From contig BQKZ01000850.1 in the NCBI GenBank assembly GCA_036244855.1, positions 68,301 through 132,300 of the forward strand: a stretch of DNA of 64,000 nucleotides. The letters run 5' to 3'. Below are positions 32,889 through 48,300 of this stretch, piece after piece (within the stretch, counting starts at the first letter, position 1; every line of letters starts with the position of its first letter). Made by a program: the position numbers and the translations under genes. The notes beneath the pieces are model-generated. The model was not told the origin of the DNA. It worked only from the letters and a program-made list of their open reading frames with translations, and did no database searches. This DNA is from Temnopleurus reevesii (taxonomy: Eukaryota > Echinodermata > Echinoidea > Temnopleuroida > Temnopleuridae).

Positions 32889-33344
32889 CAGGGGTACGCG
32901 GGTTATCTGTTTCTCCGTTGAGAGCATCAATGTCTTCTACAGGTTCAGGATAGATGATGGCTGTGTCACTGCGATTCATGTAATCCTCCAGGTTGATGAC
33001 GCCATCTGCTCCCACCTCTCCATTCCTGAACTGATGCGGATGATGGGGAGGGGAGTGGGGATGATGACGTCCATTTGTCCGATGGTGGAAAGCCTTCTCT
33101 AGTTCCATATCGTCGACTCCATCATCCTTATCACCATCGCTTCCACTATTCCCCATCTCCACCTCGTCATCGATGTCATCCTCCAGTTCGTCCCCCATGA
33201 AGCTGCCCTTTTCCTCTCCATCACTATCTTCAATGGTAGAGCTGTTGCTATGGTAACCATTCTCTGGGCTGGGAGATATGGGATCGTTGCCACCATCAGC
33301 CAGGACGGCCTGAGTCATGCCTTTCGGGTTTCCATCGATGTCAA
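32889..33344 (-). CDS. ZEB: ZEB coding exon 2 (acidic N-terminal region)
   Basis: 456 bases between acceptor TCTCCACAG (from 33345) and donor GTATGT (32888-32883), with one base taken in and one left. It codes residues 22-173. It starts (V)DIDGNPKG and has strongly acidic stretches (DELEDDIDDEVEMGNSGSD, DKDDGVDDMELE), a His/Pro-rich patch and EPVEDIDALNGETDNPRTP. No folded domain is seen. The position and acidic nature fit the linker between the N-terminal repressor peptide and the first finger cluster of vertebrate ZEBs. The region is coded by several exons in vertebrates and by one here. Confidence 0.93.
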
Positions 33345-36300
33345 CTGTGGAGACACACAAAAGGAAAAAATGAACATCTATTAACATCAAATATATCAAT
33401 ATCATTTTGTGCTGATGAGAAACCTGTATGTAGTATTTGAAACCATCTAACCTGTACTCACAGATGACCTGCATTTCCTTGCCATTATTACTTTTAACAT
33501 TTTCATAAATGACGATGGAGGCAATAAATATAGGCATGTTGAGATACTTCAAAAAGCAAAACAAGCAAAAGAACAAAAAATAAACAAAAAAAAAACAATA
33601 CACAAAACAGACAATATCTTATATACTCCAAAATACCCACATTCTTAATTTGTGACAAAATCCCCGAGAACAAATGAGGAACCCTATTATTTCCTTATAT
33701 TTTTCAATTTCAAACTACCTTTGTATGGGATTTGGGATTTGGAGAAAGCCTTAAAAATTACCTGCGGGGGAGGCATGCAAAAGCCGCCTATATTGGAGGT
33801 AGTGATACTTCATCACCATACCACTGACGGGTGCCAACAAGCTTCTTCAAAATCATTCACAGAAAATGATTCAGGTAGAATATCCACTCGATATCAATTC
33901 ATAATTATCAATCTCTTAATGATAAATAGTTTCGAGCGACTCTTTGTGAATTCTTCTGTGAGCTGCGAAGGTCGATGAACTTATGAAAATATGTCCATCA
34001 TAATAATCCTTTAAAGATATTGCTTCTGCGAGTGTCTGCCTTTAATTCTGCGAAGAGGTGAAGTAAATATAACTGAAAACCATCCACGTGAAGAAAAAAC
34101 ATTTGCTTCGGCAAGAAATAAAATAACTGCTCGTCGTTTTTCCAAGTGAAAGGAATATATTCATCAGATCCTCCAGTCTCCAATAAAATCTGCGCTATAA
34201 CAAAATCCACTGCCTCCAAGTTACAATCCAAAAAAAGAAGATGAGAAAAAGCCCACATGAATGTCATAAGCTTGCTCGAAAATACATGGACAGCTCTTCC
34301 TGAAGAGGAGACAAGATAAATAGAAGAGTGAGAGATCGAGAGAGACAGGAGCACTGAATCCGAGTTGTTGACGCCACGGTGACTTGAGGACAGATTGAGG
34401 GGATTGTCGGGAGCGCGATATGAAGGCAGAGACATGAAGTCTGGGGTTTTGTCCTCGGCAACAAGAGAAGGACAAAAGCCATTGAGCAGTGCTAATAAAA
34501 GGCGGAGGTGATCACTTCTCTCCCTGGTGCGTGGTCAGCGCAAAGATGCTCTCACTTTTCTTCTCTTGTCCCACCCCTCTTGAGACTCCAGGAAGCGACA
34601 TTGAATGAGGTCATTCAAGCACGATCAAAACTATCTCCTTTTCAAACACGTCGTAGATGAGTCTATTTTCTTCCATGTTGATTGAGAAAAGAGGATCAAG
34701 ATTACAAAGGCAAAAAGGTAGGCCTATGTGTTAACATCAACGATCAGCTCTTGAAGAAGAAAAAAGAACTCATTTGGACGAGTTTATTGTTTGCGATGAA
34801 ACACAACAACTTATTATAATCAGCCAAGTGGAAAGAGTCTAGGAGCGGAAAGTCAATTGATGTACTGCTATTGAAGTATATATTGTTGCAAACAAAACGT
34901 ACTGAGTAGATTAAAATGAGACGAAAAAACACGGTATTATCACACCAAAGCCTGGTTGCCTCGCTTATTAACCATCATACGCTTATCAAGCAATTGTTCA
35001 CAATCATATTCCATCCTCTCCCTAGCTCTCTATGACAATGCATTTTAAAAAATATTGTTAGTCAACCCCTAAAGTGTTAAAAAGGGAGTCTTGTTTGCCA
35101 TGCCTTCAGCCGCGGAAACAATAAGAAGAGAATTGAACCCGGCTCCAGCTTGGTGCGGTCCACAAAGCACCTGCGCATACAGGCTGACGGAGTGAAGAAA
35201 AGACGCACCTTGTGTCCCGGCGCCACGATGTCTGAGTGGCCGAGCTGAGCCCCATTCAAGCCAGTCTGCTAGCTCGCTAACCCCTACGCCTCATGAATTA
35301 TTAACCTGATTACGTTCCGACACCTGACTGGCAGCGACAAAGACAGCGCTATTAGTCGTCACATGTGAGCAAGACCGGTATTGTAGGCAGGTGATTGCCT
35401 TGTCATTCTATTTTTCTTCAGATTATCAACCATCTTATTTCTTTTCTTTCTCTCGCTTTCACCCGTTTCCAATCGAAAATAAATAACTTTAATCAACCAT
35501 CCTTCGAAATATCTTTTCAACAAGATCGCCAATCGTGCAGCTTCTTCAAAAACCTTTTAAGTAGATAAATTATATTGAATTGTAATGAAAGTGCACAAAA
35601 CATATTTATTGAATACAATAATTACCTTTTCATTTCACTAAGGAAATTCACCTTGCAAATTCAAGTGTTTCCTGTTACAATTTTCTGTAAAAATGTTTCG
35701 AAACATTTATATCTCATAGAAAATGAATTAAGAAATATATTTTCGTTCATAGCTACTATTCGAGCATCACAATGAAAATACATTCTTATATTTCGCACCG
35801 ACATTGTATAAAAGGATAATTTGTTTTCAAATTTATGGCTTCTAAACTAGGATTCGACAATGAAATCTTGGCATACCGGCCTACAAATGACTTTTGTTAC
35901 ACACAATTTTCAATCGAGTGTAGGAAAGCAGAAGAAAAAGAAGAGAGGAAGATAAGGTCTAGCGAAATTGTAGTTTTCCTGTCACTACTGTTCGTGCTGT
36001 GTACATTGTAAACAGGATAACCAAACATGATTGCCTATCGGTGAAGCAACCCGACGGTGTGGCGCCACGTCCCCATGACAACAGGCCCCTCCCACCGCTA
36101 GATAAACGACGGAAGCCCGCGACGCATTCCCAGAGGATGTGTTAGTTTCAACACATGGATCCTCGTTAGGGCCCAAATATTTAGCTTTGGTTTCTTGTAA
36201 CCCTCGGAAGGTGACTCCGACCCGTTTTCATTTCGAGCGAGTTCATCGCAGCATGCATTGATTTTCTCTACAGAACAATTATACAAGTCATACACTCGAT

Positions 36301-39300
36301 CGTACAGAACCTAGGCTTAAGTATGCACAAAATAACAAAATAACAATTCTCAATTTCAAGTTTTCAAACAGCAAAGGAATTAAACTAGTACATATAATAA
36401 TGATGAATGATAATAATAACGAGAATTGACGAGTAACAAAAACTTATCGTGTTCACATAGCGTAGATACATACAATAGTAGACATTTACTATCCTTGAAT
36501 ATCGGACGATTATTTGTAATCGTGTTTTACGTAAATAATACTTTATTTTATCGGAAAAACCGTTCAAGCACCTTGCTCAGAACTAAAAGCCAAGTTTCTC
36601 AGGTGTTGAAAGATTATAGTGAACCCATGAGATCCTGTTCTTTATATGTGAGTATTTTATACAAGAAAAACAATACTATACATACTCCAGCGAGCAGTAT
36701 TACCGGACCTTTTCGTGCCCCATTTCTTAAAAAGATTAAAATGCTTTTATAGCATACACTCTCTTGTTCTCTCGAGGTATACATTGCTGGTTGTTGAGTC
36801 CGTATTAATTGTTCATGGTATAGAGGGATTAGTGTGAGATTAGTGACTAATGATTTCAAGGAGGTAATTAAATCTTTAATTAACCCATGAGTGGCAGGTG
36901 TCTCAGCAGGATTTTAAGTGAGGGGATTTACAGTCGCACAGACGAAACAAGAGAGCGCCTAGAACACAAATAAAACATGTTCTCACATGTAATAGGATCA
37001 AAATGGGAAATATGCATCATCTTTGCTGACTAATTACTAGAAATGCTGTGATCTCCATTGTACGAATAAATGAAATAAAAAGAATTGTATAAACAAATTT
37101 GCACGATACGAATAACACTCTACCGGCTTTAGAGGAGGTTGATTACTTTCCTTGCCATTTACCAAACAAAATGTATTCTGAAACGATTATATAAGGCTCT
37201 TCAAAGTTGTAAGCTAGCACTTTTATCACCTTTCAAAAGAGGTGACAAAAATCCAGGATTCCTTATTAATTTCACCCCTTAAGATCATTCATTCATGATT
37301 CAATAAGTGGCTGTAAGCTAAATAACAACTACCCAAGTTAACAATGAGAGCAACGCGGGGTTTGGATCCATTATGCTACAGGATAATTATCTACTTTCAA
37401 GGTCCGTGTTGAACAAGCATAAAAACAATGTCTACGACGAAGGACGCTTAGATAAAGCGAGCTATATAAAAAATTTTATATATTATCAAAACTCTGGGAT
37501 CAATAACCTTCCAATTCGATCTCGGTACCGTATATAGGGTGTAAAAAATAGTATAGAGAAGTGTATATGATGGTGAAAGCAATTTCAAAGACCACAAATT
37601 ATCAACATAAATATACTATCAAAAAATTCGAAAAACATAACTCAGTACAGTAAGTCTGTCCCCAATTCTCTGACAGTAAAATACATCATCATAGGTGACC
37701 TATAAAACCTTTGGGTCACCAAAAGATAGACTTGTGCTTCAACGAAACTAGAAACACAATGTTACCTTTGAGTGTCCCATGCGGGGCTCACTTTGTGCTG
37801 GTACACCTGGATTATTTGAGAAATATTCACAATAGCCAGCTGGCGCCGAGGTGTCGCCAGTCGAGAATCAATATGCGACACGGCGCCGCCCGCAGTCACC
37901 GTAAATCCTGCACAGCGAGTAAAAAGTGTCCCTTGTCACCTGTATCTGATCTGCTTGTGGGTATCAGTTTGTTCATCATGTTCGGCAACCTTTTTACTCT
38001 TCTCATCACCTAAACTTTGGCACAATATTATGGATTTATTGGACAGTAATGCCTTTCCGCATTTTATTGACCGTCTCATTCAGGTTTAAATTATATATAT
38101 TTTTTCTTAATCAGTATCCTTGTGACAATGGAGTGACTTAATCTCATCATTGTGGTCTAAAATACCACATTTCAAGTAAAAGAGTGGACAGGCTTTTACT
38201 GTAGAAATTTGTTGATATATATCCTGCTAGGTTTACCTACCAGGCAATACCATACAGAAAAGACACGATGGGGTAAACTAATGTGTTGATATTGAATATC
38301 ATATAATACATTTTAAAGCATTTAGGTTTTTCAGTGAACCTTGAAAAGAAAAAAACCAGTAGCTCCGTATTTGAATGACGCACATTGACTGTTCAATTTA
38401 CCTGTATTCCCAGTCAATCGCACTTTTATTCCCAGGTGGGACACTTTTTGGCGGTATCACAGCGATGGCGGAGACACTGGCTCCACGATTCCATCTGGTG
38501 AAATGAACGAGCGCGAGACAGTCGGGCAGGGGAACGATGAAAATAAATACATGCACACAAGTGCGCTTTGTGGCGGGCTGTCCTCCCGTCAAGTGCTTTT
38601 TGATAGGTATTTCATGTTGTTGCTTCAAAATAGCCTGCTCTGAGACGTTCAGGTGAATTATTATGTTCTGATGAGCCAGAAATACCTTTTTTTGCCGAAA
38701 ATGGGTGAAAAAAAATAATTCCAAATATAAACAACGAAAAATAAGACATTCGAAAAAAATGTGAGAACTTGTCTTGATATTTGTTGTCCCCCCCCCTCCC
38801 GACTTGCCTAGAAATAAAAGAATTGATCATTAGCTTATTTAGAACAAAAATCTGAACAAGAAACAAAGATGAAAACAGTAACTAACGATTCATTATTTCA
38901 TATTCCACAAGACAGCAATATCCCTCAAAATAGACCAAGCTGTTGATATTTTCGCCTTTGCATTTTCAGATGATTTCTTAAATTTTGCATCTTTCAATAT
39001 GCCTGTACGATTTTGTCCAAAAATATAATCGAAAAATGGGAAGTTTTATTTTTCATATCAATTAAATAAATAAATAGGAACTTTCATACAGATGTTGGTG
39101 TCAAATGCGTTCAATTTCTGAAAAAATTGCCGAGTGTAACGGTGTTTTTTCATCAATAAGATAGCACTAAGAAAAATGATTCGTGTCAACAAAGTACACC
39201 TGGGGCAAGGGGAAAATATTTCTAATATATCAGGCGAATTCGCGTCAGCAGGTTTAGTGAATATACCTGAATGGTACGTATACAATTATATGCGTTTAGA

Positions 39301-42300
39301 TGAATTGCAAATGAGAAAGTGGATGAAGAGAGACAGGATACGGTGAACGTGTGAATAGTTTCCGAACTTTCCAATCAGTGTTCTGCGAATAGGAGCCACT
39401 GGCGCCAGCCAGTCTGCAGTCTTTTCCCAGGCTACCAAAGAAACTAATCACAAATTGACCAGCTAATCTTGTGATTGGATTTCAACTAAAATCAATGCCG
39501 TTAATTATTTAATAGGCATGCAATTTTAAACATGTCGATATGTACACGATTTCTCAATATTTCCTGATCCTTTACTTGAATTTTTAGTATGTAACGCCGA
39601 CATATTATATTCGGATGGTCTGAAGTTAGGCTACGTACTGGCGCCAGTGTGTCTCATGTGAGGTAAAGTGAGGTGAGCCGTTATTGTCTCAAGCAGCGTT
39701 TGACGTGCGTGGGACTGATTGGTGTTCATCACCTTCCTGTCACTGTACTACGCATATCTTATCGGTTCCTAATGAACAGTTTCTAATCACATAATGACAT
39801 ATTTCAGGTGCTAATTATTGTCACTTGTTTATTCTTTCGGACCAAATGAGTGCACGGCTTCAAAAATCCCCTTTAAATTTTGAACATACTACGTTATTGC
39901 ACAATGCAGACAGAACACTGAATGTTCAATAAAATATGATTTGCATGATGCGCATCAATGTGTGAAACATGAAGGGTGGGTGTGGATGTACGTGTGAACA
40001 ATATAAAGATTTAAAAAATATGAATTATCGCAGTGCTTGAACTTCTGCTCACCTTCCATAAACAAGATTATTTTGTAATACTATACTATACAAAACAAAA
40101 TTTGGAATGAAATTGACATTGTGAAGGAAGTATTTGAGAAGAGGTTGAGGGAAATGTTTGGATCCAATATTTCCTGTCTTTAGAACATCCTACCAGAACT
40201 AGACATTCGTCAGAGGAAACACACCTTCAAGGGTCAAGACATCGGGACTCGACTCATGTATGCCAAGTAAAATATGGCCACATTTCCCTTGTACAGATAT
40301 ATAATAGGGATAATTAATAATCTAAATGATATAGATGATATAAATTAACAAAATATAATGACTTTCATTTTCTTATTTAACTTTTTTTTTAAATCACTCG
40401 ATGGAACAAGTGAACATTTCCATCAGATATTGTTCTAGAGAGTATGTAAAACATTGAAATGAAAAGAAAAAAACCCCAGAAATTCATGTTATGCATATCA
40501 AACCAACAGACGTTATAGAAAATACTTGTTTGCCGATCTCAAAATATTAAAAACCGTAAACACAGTATTTTTGAGACATTCTTGTGAACGAAACATCACG
40601 CAGAAACCTCATTATAGAGAAAGAGTAATAAACATTTTCCGCGGAGATATGCAGATATATGTATACCACTTTATTTTAAGTAAATTTGATGCATTTCTCA
40701 TCAGTTTTAGAGTAACACGAAGAGGAATCTACATAACATTATAAAAATCAATAATGAGGGATAGAAATATCGTTTGTAGTGACGAGATCTAAAAGTCTAT
40801 TTTCTCTTGACCGTAAATCATTTGATTATTTTTCACGGTCTGAACCAATATGAAAATGAACAATCTCGTTTTGATATCGAGTTGAATATTTTGCATTCAG
40901 ATTCTAAATTTCAGCAAACCAATGAGGATTGCGTTTTATAGACCTTCTAAATCTCTCGTTCCACTAATTAGTAACAGTTTACGTCGGACCGACCCCATTT
41001 ATTGAAAACGGCCTTCATTTCTTTGACAACCAGATTTAGAGATCAAAGAAAATAGGGAAGGGTGGTAGTGCAAACAGGATTCTAAAAAGTAATGGGAAGT
41101 TTGCGCATTCTGGAGAGCACGGGACGGCGCCACTGGTGTCCCCATAACTCTTCTTGTGTACCTTTGACGATGCGTATTGATTTCAAACTCGGCTAGACGC
41201 ACATCCGGGAGATTCAAATTGCCGTTCTCCGTCGTCTATTTCGTAAGGGGACAATGTTCTGGTCGTCGATCGTCCAAGTGACATGACATGTTTCAACACA
41301 ACGTGACTGCATCACTTTGAAAGAGTGCGATTTTTTTAATACAATTTTGTTCCTGGTTTTGATTAATTTGTGCCATATATTCCAAGAGGGACAATCCTTT
41401 TATGTTTCCTTTCCAAAATAAATCCTGGCTTCCAGGATTAAATCATATGCAAATGTCGACAATGGTAGTGGTATCATTCCATATGTTTAATTCAAAACGT
41501 CGTGATTTGTACAATTTCCAAACTAATTTGGGGGTCTAATTGTGGATTTTTCAGACAAGAAGAGCTCTAATTTCACATCCGATCGAAACAAAACTAAATA
41601 ATCGGATACATTTTGCTATACACAATAGATTTATTTGAAGCATCCGTATAAGAATTTCAAAGTTAATAGCAAAAATATGCAAACCCTTCCTCCAGCCTCT
41701 TTTTTCAAAATAATTTCAGTAAGGGTGAACACTTGAGAACATGTCACAAAGCTCCTGATATTCCGCCAATTTGGTGTCATGTTCAAGTGTAGTTTGCTTA
41801 TGGAAGCGCCGACAAATGAAACTGGATATACCTTACTTTTAAGGCCCATAAGATTTCAAGAAGTATCTGATTTCTATTATTTACTTTAGATTTGTTTTTC
41901 ATCGTCGTCAAGACAATCATTACTATTGACAATAAATGGACATTCTCTTTTGCAAGATTCGGCAAATTCTCACATATCAAACGAAATATTTACATTTTCA
42001 TGTATTTAAACAGGGCATCTCAAGATATTCTGTCCGGATGGAAGCTTCTATAAAGGTATTACTTTCAATTTTCTTAATGAAGAAAAAAGAAATTTTCCTC
42101 TCAATAAAGTGGACAGGAGATTACTTTGGGTTTGGAAATGGGAAGTGCATGAAAGCCATTTACATGGAACTAGAAACACGTATATATACCGAATTTACTA
42201 AATGTTTAATCTGTTAAATGTACCTCAAACGTGTCAACTAAAAGATACGAAAGACAAATGACATTAAGCTCCTTGCTCCCAATAAAACACATCCAGGAAT

Positions 42301-45300
42301 TTAGTTGGCGACATCTTGCGAGGATACAAGAAGTCATGGTCATTTCCCCCGACACTCAGGCGAGGGATCATGGCTCTAAGCGCCGCTGGCTCCGTCACAA
42401 CGCTAAATATACAACGTTTACGATATTGATGTCATTTCCCCAGTGGAACATTCCAAGTTGGTCTTTGGTTCAAGTAGAGAAAATAATGCACCCCATGCCC
42501 TGCCGCCACCTTGTCTGAGCACGCAGCTCTCCGCCAGCCCGGCGCCGTGCAGCACCGCGATGGGCGAGGGGTATGCCCAGGTACCAGACTGCCCCCTATC
42601 AACACTTTCACAGCTGGAAGAATTCAAAAGAAAATCGAGAATGTGCGAATGTTGTCATTGACATACCAATCTACTGGTTAAGAATTTTCTTCGTCTTCTT
42701 TTTTTTAGAGGGGTGGTCGAGAACAATAATTATGAAAGCGGTATTTACACGGTATGTATTTGTTTAAAAAAACAAAGAAAAGACACATCGATGGAACAGA
42801 GACTAGGGGTACTTCTATCCGATTTTACATCAGCTCCTCCAATAGCTCCTCCAATACATCACAATTTGGTTCAAAAGCAAACGATATGAATATCTCAAAT
42901 CAGTGTTGTTTCCCATTCTCACCCTTCTAAATTATCTGATTTACAGACTGGAAGGAGGCTAGAGCTGAGAAGCAGAGAACACTCAATCCCCAAACGAGGT
43001 AGGAGGATGCGACTTTGTGACGCCCAGTGAATGGCGTCAGGTATAAACTGCCCATCGAGCCATTGAAAGTGCCCGACTTCCATTTTTATTAGCACGTTTG
43101 AAGAAAGACACGACATGGTTCTAGACATCGAAAAAAATTTCCAATAATTACATTCTGTGAGAAATACTTCAATATAAACAAATGTCTGACAAACTTCACC
43201 TGAGGACAAAATATGAGTAAATTATCCCCGAATTCCAAACAGTCACTTCAGAAAAATTGTCGCTAAGTGTAAGAGGTTTCACAGTTCTCATTTTAATTCA
43301 TACATGTATCTGGGTATGACCCGATGAATTACAAACCGAGAGACTTTACTTTGGGCTCTCACTAAACCACCGAGTCAATACATAATTTCCATCGAGAGAT
43401 ATGGACAAGTTTTGTTTCTTTTTTTTAATTGATATTTTAAAGTTATTTCATCTTCAACTTTCCAGAACTTGAAAGTGGTTTTTAACAACGCGGCGGTGAA
43501 GAGGGACCCTCGATATATACTCAAGGGATGTGCACAAAAGCAAATCCGTATATATAAATTCTAAACATAAGGAATGATGAAAACGCAGCACTTTTTAAAA
43601 AATTGTACGCAATGAAAAGTAATGCTGCATTTTATAGCCGATATTGAGACTTGAAAGCCCAGTATGATGTCCCAAAATGTTTCTTAAAATTGTCAGATGA
43701 GAGGCCGGGATAAAGCAAGAATCTGTGCTTAAAATGAATTAGGCGGCTCCAGTCGTCTGCCTCGGCTGACAGAACGAGTAAATAAAAATGGCGCGAAAAG
43801 TAATCAATCTCGAGGGGGTGTTGCATGAGACAGACATAGATAGAAAAGATGTACCAACTTACACTGAAATACGTGTGGCAAATTTAATGGTTTGTCGTCA
43901 GACAAACTTGTGGTGGGTTTCATGCGACGAACCCCAGCCTACCGATAACATTAGCAGAGAGAGCATTGACTTGAAGATGAGCAAACGAAATGCTCATATC
44001 AACCTCGTCATGCGAGCATTATTTCATTTCATCAAATCAGTGAGTTCTCTGGGCAGATCGATGGATGCAGGAGAGATGGAGTTTACTGCATTCACACTGT
44101 ACCCATCTCATTGTTCAGATTGTTGATAGCGATGCGATCTTTCAACATAAATACATCAGTATTGTATCATCTTTCCTCATACAAACAATGAACCTACCAT
44201 GCACCATTTTGAACACTTTCACTATTCTATCCAAACCAAGTTCACAGTAAAAGTAAAGTTAGTTTTTGATATGTTCACACTTAAAGCAATATTTCGTTAC
44301 CATGGTGTTGTCACATGAAAGTGTTACCTAAGTGGCTATTTGGTGAATGTCAGATGATATAACATTATGTTGCAGAGATTAGGGGTTCGTTTTAGCTAAA
44401 AATCTATTTACGATTACATTAGTTCCCGCCTGCATGACTAAAATAAGCTTCCTAGTTCCTATACATCCAATTAAGATCCATACACGCCAGAAAACAGAAA
44501 TGATTGCCCACCTTTCACGAGTGCGGCGTTCCTAAATCCTAATGATAGAAGGAAATAAATGTCACTATGGCTTGCATTAAAGCTCTATTCTTTAGACATG
44601 GTACCGTTTAACCTTAATTGCTGATCAAAGGACCGCCTAACGGACGGGGTAGGGTTCAAAGGCGAAGGCGACACCCAACCAACATTAACATTGATTGAAG
44701 TAAATTACTGTTTAGATACAGCGATGGGGGCTAAGCTTCCTGTGAAATTATTTATACCAACCTCACGTGTTAGCGAACAAACCGGCACGACCGAATTTTT
44801 AGGGAAGGTGAGCTTTATTGATTATCATTATGGTTGAGTGTAAGGTTAGTTTATATTTAAGTTTCATTTACAGTTCTTTGTCATGTTAATTCGAATATAA
44901 ATGTTCATTCAATCTCGAACAAGAAGAAAATGGATGAAAAACACGGGAGCAAAATGGGTTCGAATGATCCACCCCCCCCCCCCCCAAAAAAAAAGGAAAA
45001 ATGGTTCGGTTAGTGAAAGTAAAGGGAAGTCGAGACAAATCCGTGAACTGCACACTAAGCCAGTCGTTTCGGCGCCAAACCGACACATTCATACGACTCA
45101 AGGGGAAGGGCAATGATTGAACGTTGGTTGAGACGACATCAAAAACACATTTCATCAAGGTCTCTTCTGTCTCCTGTGTCATTTGAACTTGTATTTAGAG
45201 GCATTTATACTTGCGTGACACCTCATATTTCTGGTTTCGTGACAGAGTATACGTGAGCAGGTGTAACACATTTGGATAACTTACAGATCGAAAGCAAAGA

Positions 45301-48300
45301 GAGTAAGTCGAGTAACTAACATGTAAATAGTCCAAGTATTCATCACAGGATTTACGAAACAAAGATTGACGAAAGGAGTAGGGTGAGGAGTGAATTTTCC
45401 CTGTGATGTGCGAAGACTTTCGAAAAACTCCCTCCCTCAAATATAAGTAAATAAGAATAAAACAATAATGGACGCACCAGGAGTTCAAGCGGCTTTGATC
45501 TCAAGCAGCGTGAACGGCGCTATCTAACAGACAATAATGATATTGGCAAAGGATTCAATTTAACAATTAGAGTTAAATTCCTATCAAATAATTTGAAGGT
45601 AAAAACAAATGTATGAAGATAAATCAATCAGTGAAAATTTTAAAGATCGATTTCCTTCTTGTCAGAAAGCCAATAACGATTATTGATGACCTGAGAGGAT
45701 ACCTGGATGTAATTTGATGATTCATTCCAATATCATTATCATTGAAAGCTATAGCCAAATCGCATTCTTCTCTTCTAATCTATATGATCAAGGGTAATCT
45801 TTATGAGGTGATTCACGTCGCCAATATTGCAGAATATTATCTAAAACAGTCTCCCAAAACAGCCAGTTGTAAATACGATTCATTGCATGCGTTTATTCGT
45901 GCGTCTTTAACCAACGACACACGCTTATCACTCTGTGTGATATTACTTTTGGCTTACAAAAAATAAGTTTGTAATTAGGATAATATTTATGCCACTGCAG
46001 GAAGATTGTTATCAGATGCTGATATGCCGTTTCACAACTGATGATTGAAGCTTAAAGTATGGTACATTTCCAAAGTTCTATACATTTCAATAGGGTCTAC
46101 CTTTTTCTCCCTAAACTAACCTTGTATTTGTAATAAGTGGATTCAAAATATACCTTCCCAAAATTGCCCCCTCTCGTAATTTCATAGATTTACATTTGCA
46201 ACCTCCATTTGCTCATTTTTCTGTTCAGGTGTCAGATTCACTTGAAGATCTATCTCCTCTCACCCCTCCCCCACTCACACTTTCTCTGATTCCTGCTGAT
46301 CTACAAATAGAGACCACTTTCAGATCTCATGCATGCAACCAAATCCATGCACGTCAGCCCCGGCGACAGAAAGTCGTCACTTGTCCCACGCAGCCAAATC
46401 AAACATTTCCGCATTATCATTTCTATACTATAATATCACAAAAATAAATGATAAAGTTATTCTGTGATGTTTAATTAAATTCATCTGGCCGTCCGGTGGA
46501 TTACTGCACATAATGATTCGATGGTTTTCTCCCGGGAATATCGCGTTTCAAAACTGGGGACATGAAAGGGCTAAAGGATTTACAGGATCTCGTAAGTTGG
46601 CAAGGGTGTGAGTGCAGAGTTTCCCGTTTTTATCCTTCTTGTCTCTGCCGCAGTCCTCCATCCCTAAAGAGGACTAATTAAGTTGTCTCTGTGAATATTT
46701 TTTCGACAAATTTGAGCATTATCGTTTCCATCTGGACGGGTGTGTACTAGGTACATGGGCAGTTTATCACATCCATATCGTTGTAAGCCTGATGAAAAAT
46801 GCTGCGAGAAAATGAGTGAGGTGACAATAAAATAAGGATCAGGGTGCTGCTATTGTCTGTGGTCACCGCAATCGTACATAGCGCCCCCTGTGTCAATTTG
46901 ACGGACACTCTGAACTTAGGAAGTACAATGTATCTCTGTTTGGGAACTGCTGCCGCTGTGGACGTGGTGGTGGTTCTTGGTATCTCGGCGCAAATGTAAA
47001 TCGAACTTTACTAAAATGGAACTGAAAAAGATCAATTAATATAGACTTAAGTCATTATTTTGTTTCATATAATCAATAAGGCAATTGTCATCCACATTCA
47101 ATCATCCATGTTTTTTTAAAAAAAAAAAATATCATTGAAGTGAAAAATGGAATGAACAAATTTGAAAAGGACCCCTTTACTTGAATTTTTTTTTTTTCAT
47201 ATTTAGAAATAATAATTTCTAAAATCTAAAAAAACTAAAAAAAAATCAGCCCCATTTGTGTAGGATAAACATACTTAGGTAAATACTGGTGACTTTTGTT
47301 ATGCATGATGTAAGATAAGGGATGTCACACATTTATGGGGAAATGCCTTTGCAAGTATCCCATGTCACAAGTACTCGAAAGCAATCGCTAAACCTCAATT
47401 CATCATTTTTTGCGTTCTTCTAAACCGAAATGATAACTCAGGAGCGATACGACTTTTCTTAGCAGGTCCCTTGTTTACTCTGCTAATGCATTCAACCCGA
47501 TTATTGGCAGAAAGCAAACAACGTGTGCGCGTGTACTCTCGTGTCGCTTCAAACTTGAATGAACTCGCCGAACAAAGGCAGGCAGCAAGGGAGCTTTGGG
47601 AAGCAAACGATGGAGAGAAAAATGGTAGAAGCAGCATCATCTGAAATGCCCAAGGTCCACCAAAATTGTACCTTTGCTGCCGATAACCCAAGGTGTTACC
47701 ACGGCTGGCGATTGGCTATTTACCACCGATCTGTGACGATTTGGGATTCATAGAAAGATGGAGAGGATAGGAAGGAGGTGAAGATAAAGGACGGTGGTCC
47801 ATTTGCCATCTGTCCACGGTACAACCACCTTTCGTCCTATTGTGCGGGCGAGACAAAAGGACCGCCACGCGTACGTCGCGCTTCACCGCCGCCAATCAAA
47901 GGACTCCCTGTCGTGCGCCCCTTGTGGAAACTCACCAAGCCTTGACGAGCCAACAAGGTGCACGCGAACTGACCATATATAGACTTATATTCTTTCCCCT
48001 CTCTCTCATTTCATTTTTCTTTAATTCTCTCCTAGATACCTCCCATTTTCTACCTTAATTATCGTCATTATTCAAGATGCCCAGGCCCTCGGGGGCGGTT
48101 GATCGGATTTGCATGAGGTTCGTTGAGGATAACAAAAGTGTAACAAAGTTGCGCAGGAAATAGCTCCAATTTCCACGCTAATGAATTGACGACGCGAGAT
48201 GCATAGGGCCGCTACCTGAGCGAGACCGTTGCATGTGCCTTAACAAAGAACGTTTTTACCCCCAACTATCTCGTGCTCTGGTTTCTAAACCATGATGCTT

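Noticed and set aside
33345..33603. Upstream extension of the ZEB exon 2 frame on the minus strand
   Set aside because: This is intron: the acceptor at 33345-33347 fits the phase of exon 1, and the extension is hydrophobic low-complexity sequence with no conservation.
35085..35280. tRNA-like blocks on the minus strand (GGCTCAGCTCGG and CCGGGTTCAATTC)
   Set aside because: The spacing of over 100 bases between the two blocks and the lack of a cloverleaf argue against a tRNA gene. A SINE head is possible but unsupported.
40053..40066. ATGGAAG followed by GTGAGC on the minus strand, a possible two-codon ZEB first exon in the right phase
   Set aside because: The exon at 55325-55388 encodes the conserved ZEB N-terminus, which explains the gene without it. 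It could still be an alternative start.
43740..43826. Minus-strand frame near 43.7 kb considered as a ZEB N-terminal exon
   Set aside because: It has no CKRRKQANP motif and no donor in the needed phase.
43788..44126. 112-codon plus-strand frame in ZEB intron 1
   Set aside because: No motif, promoter or splice context. One frame of this length is not surprising in 64 kb.
39690..45517. Shared 12-13 base string TCTCAAGCAGCG at about 39690 and 45503
   Set aside because: Several matches of this length are expected by chance between positions in 30 kb.
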